From Ehretia macrophylla (Eukaryota; Streptophyta; Magnoliopsida; Boraginales; Ehretiaceae), in the NCBI GenBank assembly GCA_037974665.1, contig CM075783.1, forward strand, positions 13,610,762 to 13,674,761: 64,000 nucleotides of DNA, written 5' to 3'. Below, piece after piece: positions 54,275-64,000 of this stretch. Position 1 is the first letter of the stretch; each line of letters starts with the position of its first letter. Below the pieces are notes generated by a model that saw only the letters and a program-made list of their open reading frames with translations, searched no databases and had not been told where the DNA came from. Both the position numbers and the translations under genes were made by a program.

Positions 54275-55415
54275 TGTTAAGGTAAAAATTGGTCAGCCCC
54301 GATCTTTCGTTCCTGACAGGGCTGGATGATCGGAGTTGTCATGCTGGACCTGTCATTTGTCCTTGCCTTAGGGGTTTACCCCCTCCTACTAGGTACTTTG
54401 CTAGGTCTCTACATGTTACCATGTCAGCCAAGTTCGCATTTACTAGCTAGGTCTGCGTCAGACCAATGTGTCAGGTCCTGTTTTCCTGGAGCTCCGAGGT
54501 TCGCCCTTATCAATTTTGGTGATGGGCTAAATGAGCTCCGCTAACCTGTTACTTTGCCACTTGGGGCTTCGCCGACCTTCTCCTATTAAGCTAAAATATG
54601 GCTGCTCCAAACTGCTTCCTGGGCTGGGCTTGATGGCCTAGGCTGACCTATTTAGCGGGGCTAGATGAGCCCCGTCAGCCTGTATTGTACGAACTGTGAG
54701 GGATGGAATCCGCTACTTGGGCTTCCGCCAGTTTGTTCCCTGCAAAATAAGGACCTCTGGGGTGTGCCCAGGGGCCCCTTCCGACGCTTAAGTCAGTTAT
54801 GGGAGCAAGAGATTGCTAAAGAGCATTAAAGTATTGCGTGAGAGCAAAAGAGTTGCTTAGGAGCAATTAAGAGAAAGCTTATAAGCGTTAGAATGAGATA
54901 CTTATACTTTTTATGTCTACTTGTATTTATAGTTGCTGAAATATGGAGTTATAAGATAGGATAAAGATGAATCCTATGATATTAGGCTTAAGAGGATAAT
55001 ATTAAATGAGATAAAAAAAATCCCTTATCTTTAGGCTCAAGGGATAATATCCATATCCCTTATCTTCAGGAATCTAGCAAAATCATTCTGTAATTATACT
55101 TATCTGAAAACTCTCTTGTTATTCATCTGTTGCCCAACACTTCCCGTAAGCCTTGGTCAAGACGCTAACGGGGCTACCCCTTGTGAGCCTAGGTCAGGAC
55201 GTTGACAGGGCTACCCCTTGTGAGCCCAGGTCAAGACGTTGACGGGGCTACCCTTTGTGAGCCCAAGTCAGGACGCTAGTAGGGCTCCTAGCTCCATGGG
55301 CTGGATCTTTCCATCTACTACTCAGTGCTCCTTATGAGCCTAGGTCAGGACGTTGGCGGGACTTCCCCAGCTCCGTAGGCTGAATAATTCCGGGGCTCGA
55401 GATCCACCCCTATCA
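54275..55415 (-). repeat. 3' LTR of the non-autonomous Tat-type element
   Basis: 1141 bp; on the minus strand TGATAGGGGTGGATC to CTTAACA. TATA box at 54924-54931 and the TGACTTAAGCGTCGGA word at 54780-54796. It holds four 37-base tandem copies at 55150-55297. Confidence 0.85.
55150..55297. repeat. 37-base tandem repeat inside the LTR
   Basis: Four copies starting at 55150, 55187, 55224 and 55261 with core AGGTCAGGACGTTGACGGGG. The other LTR shows three copies (61248, 61285, 61322) before it is cut by the inserted element. Confidence 0.9.
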
Positions 55416-57765
55416 GTTGCCTCCTAATCTCCTGACCTCCGTAGGAGGTCAGGGGATTGTCATGTGGGTGGAGCTCTTTGGTTCCCTTATCAATTTAGTT
55501 GTTGTAACTGCCACTTTGCAAAATAGATATACCACCATCTCTGCTAGTCTACGTACCTTGAGATTCATTCCCCCTACTTCACGTCATCAAAAAGATCTTC
55601 TTCATGACATGTTTTTTGCATCACCCGGGCTAATGACCTTATTTTTGAATTCAGCTCATAGCTTTATTTTTTTAGGTCTGGTCAGTGAACCCTCAGACCC
55701 TCATATCAGTGAATTCAATTTTGAATTTGCTCTTACGGATATTTTGGTAAAGCTTTGGTATGCCCCCCAAGTCTTCTTTAGAGAGGTTGGAGAGCTTGTT
55801 GTGATTATTAAGGTTGGATGTAGAGGCGCTGTGAGATCAAGAAGAGAAGTCGACCAATGGAAGAATTCGAGGCGCAGGCCTCTTCAATAGGAATGCGCAT
55901 TGCAAGCCTATAAGTACAAGCACATTATGTTAGGGTCAACTTTTAAGCTTGATTTAGCCCTCATCCCATGTTTATCTCGGGCTCTTACGGCCCAACCTCT
56001 GGTATTTTATTGCTCTTGTAATGCTCAAATGTTTGGCTTAAAATGACATTCGAGATGTAATTTCTTTTTTAGCTAAGGGCAGTTCGACTTTGCCATGTTT
56101 GGCTCAGCCCTGGCCCTTTTTGGCCTCCAGCATATGTCCGACCTAAGAACGGCACTTCAGTTTCTCCCTTGGCTCTTCTTATGTTTGATATAGTTCTTGG
56201 CCTCGCCTTGTTCTTGAGTTTGGGCTCGACTTTCTCGAGCTTTCCCTGGGTTCCACTCATACTTAAGCTCTTTGAAACTCTTTTGAGTTGGTCTTCTTTG
56301 ATGAGAGGGGAGCATTGAACATTTTGTTCTACTTAACTTGATTTTGGTCATTCAACCTTGGCTTTATCGGAGCTCACCATCTGGCTCTATCTTCAGCTAA
56401 GTTTTCTTAGCGTTTGGGACAGCTGGGAGCCCTTTCGATGGTCTTTTCCGAACTTATTTTTGATTTAGAAGGTCTAAAGGGTTTTTGGGGTCCCTTCTTC
56501 GACCTTTGCCTAGGCTCATTTTGGCCTTTCTTGGATCCCTACATGCTCCTCTTGGCCCTCGAGATATGTCGGGATTTGGCCTTGGCCATGTATGGATTGG
56601 CTTGGTCATTATGCTTAGCCTTTATCTATTACGAGTTAGGTTCCAACTCAGCTTGCTTCAGTTAGCCTTGTGTCAACTTTATTTATGTTCCTTCCGAGCT
56701 CAGAGAGGTTTAGGCATCTTATGGAGGCCCTTCCTTAATCTTTTTGCAAGTTCTTCTTGAGGTCTTAGGGAATTAAATGTATGTTCCAACTTTCTTGCTA
56801 GCTTTACAAGGCCTAGGGACTTGTGTAGAGCCCCTCTTCGGCCCTAAGTGAGCTTTTCCTAGGTCCCAGGACTTATAGGGGGGCCCTTTTTATGACATCG
56901 GGCTCTTTATATTTTTGTTACAGAATTCACCTTTATGGCGAAAGGCCTTTGTGTAGTAGTTCGGCTCATTTCGACTCTTTCTCTAATCTCTTTATTTAGA
57001 TCTTAATTGTCCCCAGACCGGATTGGTCAAGGTCCTTTATGTAATTGTAGCTCTGCTAACCCCCATCTCTTCTAGAATGTGCTAAAGTTCAGCCTCCTTT
57101 TAGTTTGAGGCTTGAGGAGCATTTTGGCATGTCTACTAGTCTTTTGGGTAAGATACATCTCTATGGGCCTTAAGTTTGGCCCAATTTCTCTTGATGACCT
57201 TCAAATTGATGCCAATATCTTTACATCTTTTTGACTCAAGTAGCCTTGAGCTCTTACATCCTCGAGAGTTGACTCGATAGTTGGGGTTGTCGGCCTTGAG
57301 CACTTACGACCTCAGGGGCTGGCTCGAAAGTTAACACTATTTAGCATTTTGGACCATTATATGATCTCTTGCTTGTGAAATAAGCCTCCCTAATTTTTGA
57401 CCAACAATTTGCAGGTCCTTAAGTGAGGATGCTGATGATCCTTTGATTTCGAACCTGGTCCTTGAGCATAGACTCTTAGTTATTTAGCTTAGGAATTCCT
57501 TAGTTAGCTTCCTACATACTTGCTAAGGATGTTTTAGGCCTTGGTAGAGGTCTTTTCTTTCTGGTAAGACCTACGGAGCTCTGGTGCTTACCAGATGTTG
57601 TGACCTAAGTGGGCTGAAGTCAAGCTCCACTCAGTGCTCAATTGTTGTATCCTATGCTTAACTTTTGAAGCAAAGAGCTAACTAAGAATCGTGACCTAAA
57701 TGGGCTATGTCGAGCCTTATCTAGTGCTTGGATGTTTCTGGCTATGCCCTCTATCGTTTAGTCCC
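55416..57765 (-). other. Unassigned interior of the non-autonomous Tat-type element
   Basis: Moderately GC-rich with recurring TTGGCC and GGCTC words, perhaps very diverged tandem copies. Open frames on the + strand (55417-55890, 56414-56760) lie opposite to the element and show no domain. No gag or pol motif was found on either strand. Confidence 0.5.
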
Positions 57766-57769
57766 TTGT

Positions 57770-58735
57770 CGGGCCTCGATGTATGGCCTGAGGGATAATA
57801 ACCCGAACAGTTGCTTGTAAGACCCCAAAGGGTTCTTATCTAAGCTTGGGGAATAATGACCCCGATAGTGGTAGTGAGAACTCAGAGGGTTCTTGTCTTA
57901 GCTTGAGGAGTGATATCCCCTGTCATGGTTAGTACGACCCTAGAGGGTTCTTGTCTTGGCCTGGGGAGTAATATCCCTTGTGGTAGCTGGTAAGACCCTG
58001 GAAGGTTCTTGTTTTAGCTTAGGGAATAATATCTCCTGTGATGGATGGTGAGGCCCCAGAAGGGTCTTGTCTTGGCCTAGGGAGTAATATCCCTTATAAT
58101 GGATGGTGAGACCCCGAAGGGTTCTCGTATTGGCCTGGGAAGTAATATCCCTCGTGGTAACTTGTGAGATCCCAGAGGGTTCTCGTCTTGGTCTAGGGAG
58201 TAATGTCCCATATGGTGGCTAGTGAGACCCTGAAGGGTTTTCGTCTTGGCCTGGGGAGTAATATCCCTCATGGTAGCTGGTAAGACCCCCGGGGGTTCTC
58301 GTCTTGGCCTAGGGAGTAATATCCCCCATGGTGGCTGGTGAGACCCCGAAGGGTTCTCGTCTTGGCCTAGGGAGTAATGTCCCCTATGGTGGCTAGTGAG
58401 ACCCAGAAGGGTTCTTGTCTTTGTTTGGGAAGTAATATCCCTGTGGTAGCTGGTGAGACCCCGGGGGTTCTTGTCTTGGCCTAGGGAGTAATGTCCCCTA
58501 TGGTGGCTGGTGAGACCCCGAAGGGTTCTCGTCTTTGCCTGGAGAGTGATATCCCCCGTGGTGGCTGGTGAGACCTTGAAGGGTTCTCGTCTTGGCCTAG
58601 GGAGTAACGTCCCCTATGGTGGCTGGTGAGACCCAAAAGGGTTCTCGTCTTTGTCTGGGAGTAATGTCCCCGATAGTGGCTAGTGAGACCCCGAAGGGTT
58701 CTCATCTTGGCCTTTAGGGTGTTGCAACCCTTGAT
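57770..58735. repeat. Minisatellite array 1, unit about 58 bases, about 16 copies
   Basis: Units carry GGTGAGACCCCGAAGGGTTC then TCGTCTTGGCCTAGGGAGTA then ATGTCCCCTATGGTGGCT. Since 58 is not a multiple of 3, frames shift from copy to copy and the array is not coding. Confidence 0.93.
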
Positions 58736-58839
58736 AGTGTTGAGCTCTTATGACTTGTAGGCTGGCTCTCGTGGCCTGGATGAGCTTGGGAGACTTCTAT
58801 TGTGACTAGGTTGACTTGGTCACCCATTTTTGTTGATGT

Positions 58840-59790
58840 TGGATGAGCTCCACTGAAGTTAGGGGAACTCTACTGAGTTTAGGAGAACTATTTCTTTTTG
58901 AGCCAAGGAGAGCTCCGATAATCTTGGGAGAGTTCCACTGAGCTTAAGAGAGCTCCTACTTTTTATGCTAAGGAAAACTCTGCTGGTCTTGGAAGAGCTC
59001 CATTGAGTTTAAGAGAGCTCATTCTTTTTTAGCTAAGGAGAGCTCCACTGATCTTGGGAGAACTCCATCGCTCCACTGGGCTTAAGAGAGCTCTTGTTTT
59101 TTTAGCTAAGGAGAGCTTCGTTGATCCCGGAAGAGCTCCGCTATTCTGCTAGGCTTAGGAGAGCTCCTACCTTTTAAGGTAAGAAGAACTTCGATGATCT
59201 TAGGAGAGCTCCGCTATTCTGCTGGGCTTAAAAGAGCTCCTGCCTTTTGAGGTAAGGAACTTCGGTAATCCTAGGGGAGTTCTGATACTCTGCTGGCCTG
59301 AGGAGAGCTCTTGCCTTTTGAGGTACGAAGAGCTCTGATGCTCGACTGGGCTGAGGAGAGTTCCACTGATTTTGGGAAAGCTCTGATACTCTGCTGGACT
59401 GAGGAGAGCTCCTGCCCTTTGAGGTAAGAAGAGCTCCGCTAATTTTAGGAGAACTCCGATACTCTGCTGGACTGAGGAGAGCTCTTACCCTTTGAGATAA
59501 GAAGAGTTCCGCTGATATTAAGAGAGCTCTGATACTCTACTGGGCTAAGGAGAGCTCCTATCCTTTGAGGTACAGAGATCTCCGATGCTCGGCTGGGCTG
59601 AGCAGAGCTCCGATACTCTGCTGGACTGAGAAAAGCTCCTGCCTTTTGAGGTAAGGAGAGCTCCGATGATTTTAGGAGAGCTCTGATACTCTGCTGGACT
59701 GAGGAGAGCTCTTTGCCCTTTGACGTAAGAAGAGCTCCGCTGATTTCAGGAGAGCTCCGATACTCCGCTGGGCTGAGGAGAGCTCTTGTG
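58840..59790. repeat. Minisatellite array 2, unit about 70-80 bases, about 12 copies
   Basis: Units carry GAGAGCTCCTGCCTTTTGAG then GTAAGAAGAGCTCCGCTGAT then ctCCGATACTCTGCTGGACTGA. GAGCTC occurs several times per unit. Copies differ in length, with higher-order variation. Confidence 0.9.
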
Positions 59791-60350
59791 TCTAAGATAA
59801 AAGATAAAAGATATACAATTTGTGTCTAAGTTTCCTGATGCCAAGTTTACCTTGGCATTTTGTCAAACACCTTAGGTACATCTCATGAAAAGCCTTTTGC
59901 TCAAAAAATATTTAGCAAGGGCATTCAAATCAGAAGCTCTACTATGTCCATATGTTCTCGGATTTAGAAGTGCATCCATATTTAAAATGAACAATGCAGT
60001 GATTAAAATATTGCACTTTTTATCCATGCTTGTGAGTTGTGCTACGTGGACTTTTGAATATGCTATTGAATGTGGTCTTTAACTAGGTTTCATAGTTCTT
60101 GAAACATTGATCTAAAGATATGCTTATTTGGCTAAGAGTCTGCGATGTGCAGGGCTGGGATATGGTAAACATATAATTAACTACGATAACATAAACATTA
60201 TCGTGAGCTACAATGAATTGTCAAGAATGCACATAAAAACGGAAACACTAAAGTATCAAGCAATAGATACATAGCAATTACCATGACACGAGTATTAAAG
60301 TTATTCATCTTACTTATATCGATGATGGTTTCTCAGTGGGTTAATTCTTC

Positions 60351-60369
60351 GTTCCCACAGACGGCGCCA
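60351..60369 (-). other. Primer binding site of the non-autonomous Tat-type element
   Basis: On the minus strand TGGCGCCGTCTGTGGGAAC, three bases after the LTR. The first nine bases match the 3' end of tRNA-Asp, and the continuation is common in plant Tat/Athila elements. Confidence 0.8.
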
Positions 60370-60372
60370 AAC

Positions 60373-61346
60373 TGTTAAGGTAAAAATTGGTCAGCCCTGA
60401 TATTTCGTTCTTAATGAGGTTGAATGGTCGGAGTTGTCATGCTAGACATGTCCCTTGTCCTTGCCTTAGGGGTTTACCCCTTCCTGCTAGGTACTCTGCT
60501 ATGTCCCTGCATATTACCATGTCAGCCAAGTCCGTATTTACTAGCTAGGTCCACGTAGGACCTGTGTGTCCAATCCTGTTTTCCTAAAGCTCTGAGGTCC
60601 GCCCTCATCAATTTTGGTGATGGGCTGAATGAGCTCCGCTAACCTGTTACTTTGCCACTTGGGGCTTCACCGACCTTATCTTATTAAGCTAAAATCTGGC
60701 TGCTCCAAACTACTTCCTGGGCTGGGCTCGATGGCCTAGGCTGACCTATTTAGCGTGGCTAGATGAGCCCCGTCAGCTTGCATTGTATGAACTGTGAGGG
60801 ATGGAATCCACTACATGGGCCTCCGCCAGCTTGTTCCCTACAAAATAAGGACCCCTAGGGTGTGCCCAGGGGCCCCCTCCGACGCTCAAGTCAGTTATGG
60901 GAGCAAGAGATTGCTAAAAAGCATTAAAGTATTACGTGAGAGCAAAAGAGTTGCTTAGGAACAATTAAGAGAAAGCTTGTAAGCGTTAGAATGAGATACC
61001 TGTATTTTTTATATCTACCTGTATTTATAGTTGATGAAATATGGAGTTGTAAGATAGGATAAAGATGAATCCCGCGATATTAGGCTTAAAGGGATAATAT
61101 TAAATGAGATAAGACAAATCCTTTATCTTTAGGCTCAACGGGATAATATCCATATCCCTTATCTTCAGGAATCCAGCAAAATCATTTTGTACTTATCCTT
61201 ATCTGAAAACTCCCTTTTATTCGTCTGCTGCCCAGCACTTCGCGTGAGCCTAGGTCAGGACGTTGACAAGGCTACCCCTTGTGAGCCCAGGTCAGGACAT
61301 TGACGGGGCTACCCCTTGTGAGCCCAGGTCAGGACGCTAGTAAGTC
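60373..61346 (-). repeat. 5' LTR of the non-autonomous Tat-type element, interrupted
   Basis: Homologous to 54275-55290 with scattered changes. TATA box 61022-61029. It breaks at 61346 where the Tekay-like LTR is inserted, so the rest lies past the window end. Confidence 0.85.
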
Positions 61347-63835
61347 TGTGACGCCCGAGAATTTGCCATGCATTTAATTACTGTTGCATCCCTTGTTTGT
61401 GCATTTACTTCTATGCCTTATTAATTGACTTTGTGACTACTATTCACTCCGTTTTTAAAATGCTTTCTATTAGTTAATTAGCATTTTTATTAAATCATAT
61501 TAATTGTAAAAGTAGTGGGAAAAATGTGCTTTTGAGCTTAAGACGTTAGGAAGGCTCGTTTAGAAAATAATTTTAGAAGTCAAGTGAATAGTGTTACGTA
61601 ATAACTTTATAGATTTAATTAGTTAACCAATGTGTCACCCCTTAGACTCGCTTTTAAAGCTTACTACGCGTATTATATTAAACCATTCAAGCGCCCAAAG
61701 GACCCCACCTCAACTTAGCCTTTTATATATCACTTAAACTCTCAAAATGCAAAAGAAAAAAAAAATAAAAAGCTGAAACAGAACAGTGAAGAACCCGACA
61801 GCAGCTAGGGAGAAAAGGAGGAGAATTTTGCTCACCAAGCCTCCAATCCAAGCCTCTCCAAGCCTTGAGCAACTAGTGTAGGGTGTTTGCAAGGTCCCTA
61901 GGTGCTTCTACGCGTAGTGGTGAGGGATTTCATGGCTTAATTTCGCATTTTAAAATAATTGCTATTTTCTTGATTTGTTAGAAATGATGTTTAATGCTAT
62001 TGCAAGGCTCAAATAAGCTTATATATGTTGTGTACACATAGTAGAGACCACTTTTATGCTATTGTTTCATGAATTAAACGGTAGAAATCGATAGTTTGAT
62101 TCTTAGGGTGAATAGTGACGTTTTTTTTAGGGTTTTGTGTAATTGTTCGAATTGGCTTGAATTAATGCTTCTAATTGATGCCTTAGGTGCTAGTGAAGAT
62201 AGTTAAATAACCCCGTGCACTTGCATTGCCCTTAAATCGCCTAAAAATGGAAAATAGCCGACTTTAAGTTGGGGCTTTCGGGGTTAATGCGATTCCGGGT
62301 GGATTCGGGCTTCAATTCTAGTTTCCTTAAGCTACCTAGGTGCTATAGATGCCTTGATATCCCTTAGTTGAAGCCCGGACAATGTAGTAGTAGTTTAAAG
62401 CCAAAAGAGGGAAATTGGGGCTTTCGGGGTAAACGCGAGCATTTGATTGAGTTCGAGGGTTGAAAGGGTACCTTGGGGGTTAGTTAGAAGGTAGGGAGAG
62501 TTTCTTTTGAAAATGAAATCATTAACTTGGGTTTGGAAGAGAAATAGTATGTAAAATAAAGGGGTTTAAGTGCAATTTCGTTTGTCTCACATTTCTAAAC
62601 CCACGGCATGACTTCATGAGTGTTTATATATGATTTTAAATTGATTTGGAGCTTTTGAAATGATTCTATGCTTATATGGTATAAGTTCATTTGTAAACTG
62701 CTTATTAACTTCTATATTTGCTTCTATCCTAATTGCAACGAGGTCAACCTACTTTGTTGATCCTCATATGTGTTAATGCTTATATTATTGCTATTAACTT
62801 GCCATCGTTAAGTGCATTGCATAGTGGTTGCGCAACCATAGTGTCGGGGCGGATGTGTTGAATATCGGCTGGGCGGCAGAGGGCTTGCTGGTGGATATTC
62901 AAACTCCGTACCCTATTCCCTCATTCGCCTGGTCCGGAGATTGCCAGGGGATGTTGGGTCGTAGGATTCGGGGTACATCCGGAGTACACCCACTGGAGTG
63001 ATTGGGGTTATGCCGGCTTATCGTGATCGTGCTCGTGGTTCGTGGATCGTGATTGAAGACCAGTGAAGATTGGTGTATAGGGGATTGTTGAAATGTATCC
63101 TTTTAATTGTGTGGTTATTTAAGTTATCATTGATTCTTAAATTGTTAAAGTGTTATTGTTGTGTAATTGTATTATCTGTTGCATTGCACGCCCCGGGACT
63201 ATATCCCTCACTGGGCAACAGTGGTTGCTCATACCTCGATATCTGTTTCAGGAGACGCTGAGGGTGATCCCCAGCTTGTTGATTTAGTTGAGGAAGAAGA
63301 AGTTCAGATCGAGCCTTTACCTTAGTTGCTGTGTCTGATAACTTGAGGTGGTTAATGATTTTTGTTGCTTTGTGGAAGACTCCTCTGATTACTTTATGTA
63401 CTATTTTGTAGCCCAAGGGCTTTGTATATGTTTGTTGTATAAGTCGAAGATTAGATGGTTGGGTTGTAGCTTTGAAAGTCTATGAACTGTAATAACTTTT
63501 ATTCTTGCCTTATTTCCTTGCATGCTTGTGAGTGGATGGTTAATGTAGAATGCTTTACTCTTTAAGTTGTTATATTGATTTCCTAGAATGTAATGATTAT
63601 AAGTCTATGCTGACAACCAGTTCTTGCATGCTTGTGTGTTTTGGAGATATTGTGTACTATAAGGCTCGGATGGCCTTATAGCTTTATTGTTTAATTAAAT
63701 TAAGCTTGTATGTGTTGTAGAGACCTTGTTTAAGTGTTTACAGGTTTTTAGAATGTCCACGGTACAGAGGAGACTCTGTCCGTGTGTCGGGTCCGGACTT
63801 AACCTTTAGCTTGGGGGTTGGGTCGGGGCGTGACA
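61347..63835 (+). repeat. 5' LTR of a Tekay/Del-like gypsy element
   Basis: 2489 bp, from TGTGACGCCCGAGAATT to GTCGGGGCGTGACA, directly followed by a spacer and a PBS. AAGTC (61342-61346) should be the left copy of its target duplication. TATA-like TTATATATCA at 61723, donor-like AGTG|GTGAGGG at 61920, hairpin 63212-63231, acceptor-like TTTCAG|G at 63251. Long LTRs with GTGACA ends and a TTTAAG spacer before the PBS are typical of Tekay chromoviruses; with the coding region outside the window the lineage is inferred. Confidence 0.8.
63212..63231 (+). promoter_or_regulatory. Conserved LTR hairpin (Tekay-like 5' LTR)
   Basis: TGGGCAAC, loop AGTG, GTTGCTCA: eight pairs in RNA, one of them G-U, 20 bases before TTTCAG|G. 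Confidence 0.7.
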
Positions 63836-63841
63836 TTTAAG

Positions 63842-63853
63842 TGGTATCAGAGC
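63842..63853 (+). other. Primer binding site, initiator Met tRNA
   Basis: TGGTATCAGAGC, perfect, six bases after the LTR. The following TCTCGGTCTGTGGGTAG resembles the sequence after the PBS of the LARD-like element. Confidence 0.9.
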
Positions 63854-64000
63854 TATAGATTGCATGAAGCCGGGTTAAATTTCTCGGTCTGTGGGTAGAG
63901 ACTTGTTATGTGACTTTGTGAATACATGAGTCTTTGATTTTGATTGACCTAAGTGAAATTTGAATAAGGAATGAACATGCTAGCATGGAAATAGAATATC
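63854..64000 (+). other. Leader of the Tekay-like element, running off the window
   Basis: Untranslated leader with no start of gag yet visible. Confidence 0.6.

Larger units (their letters stand above)
54275..61346 (-). mobile_element. Non-autonomous Tat-type LTR element rich in minisatellites
   Basis: Minus-strand element with LTRs at 54275-55415 (3') and 60373-61346 (5', interrupted), a TGGCGCCG-type PBS, and a 4.9-kb interior with no gag or pol. LTR layout (TATAAATA, then TGACTTAAGCGTCGGA, then TTTTGCAGGG) and the PBS type match Tat/Athila-group gypsy elements. The interior carries two long tandem arrays. AGGGT precedes the left end (54270-54274); the matching copy lies beyond the window because a Tekay-like element split the 5' LTR. 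Confidence 0.85.

Noticed and set aside
55417-55890. 157-codon + strand frame
   Set aside because: It runs antisense to the element, begins at the LTR edge and shows no recognisable domain.
57781-58705. Minus-strand frames with repeating GLTSHHRGHYS-like peptides
   Set aside because: They are translations of a 58-base minisatellite; the unit is not a multiple of three.
57770-59790. CRISPR-like array
   Set aside because: The repeats are contiguous without unique spacers, have drifted, and lie in a plant LTR element.

Overview
The window is nuclear DNA of a flowering plant, probably a dicot. It is AT-rich and filled with nested, decayed LTR retrotransposons, with one DNA transposon carrying pieces of host genes. 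I find no intact host gene, no rRNA or tRNA gene and no CRISPR array. Nearly every open frame is a transposon remnant or a chance frame. The species cannot be named from the sequence.

Layout. (1) 1 to about 14,095: the 3' half of an old Tat-lineage Ty3/gypsy element on the + strand: decayed RNase H and integrase (1-1903), an antisense extra ORF with its own TATA box (13227 down to 8527), a polypurine tract and a 3' LTR. Two later insertions split it: a 5.87-kb CACTA-like transposon (2583-8448, TSD TAA) and a 2.2-kb solo LTR (9625-11825). The CACTA-like element holds intron-containing fragments of an AGO4-clade Argonaute gene and of the ribosomal protein S14 (uS11) gene. (2) 14,096-19,892: non-coding DNA with a 24-G tract and a large AT-rich inverted repeat. 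(3) 19,898-24,661: a nearly intact Ty1/copia element (Ale/Retrofit type, 153-bp LTRs, TSD GTCCT), broken by one in-frame TGA. (4) 24,667-31,672: non-coding DNA with two probable LTR fragments. (5) 31,673-42,946: a decayed SIRE/Maximus-type copia element on the minus strand, containing a 2.4-kb solo LTR (32849-35284, TSD AGTTG). (6) 42,947-50,629: a complete non-coding LTR element (2.75-kb LTRs, 2.18-kb interior, TSD TAGGT, PBS and PPT present), i.e. a LARD-like non-autonomous element. (7) 50,635-52,000: a copia gag-pre-integrase/integrase fragment. (8) 53,225-53,980: a compound AAT/minisatellite array. (9) 54,275-61,346: a non-autonomous Tat-type element on the minus strand whose interior holds two minisatellite arrays; its 5' LTR is cut by (10) a Tekay/Del-like 5' LTR with PBS (61,347-63,853) whose body continues past the window.

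The most interesting signal links four different long LTRs (both solo LTRs, the LARD pair, and the LTR at 61,347). In each, an AG|GTGAGG-like splice donor lies in the first third and a TTTCAG|G acceptor 1.3-1.5 kb downstream. Twenty to 23 bases before the acceptor sits a small hairpin whose stem sequence differs between families while pairing is kept. This suggests a conserved structured intron inside the LTR leader. The second is the capture of an RNA-silencing gene (AGO4 clade) by a DNA transposon.
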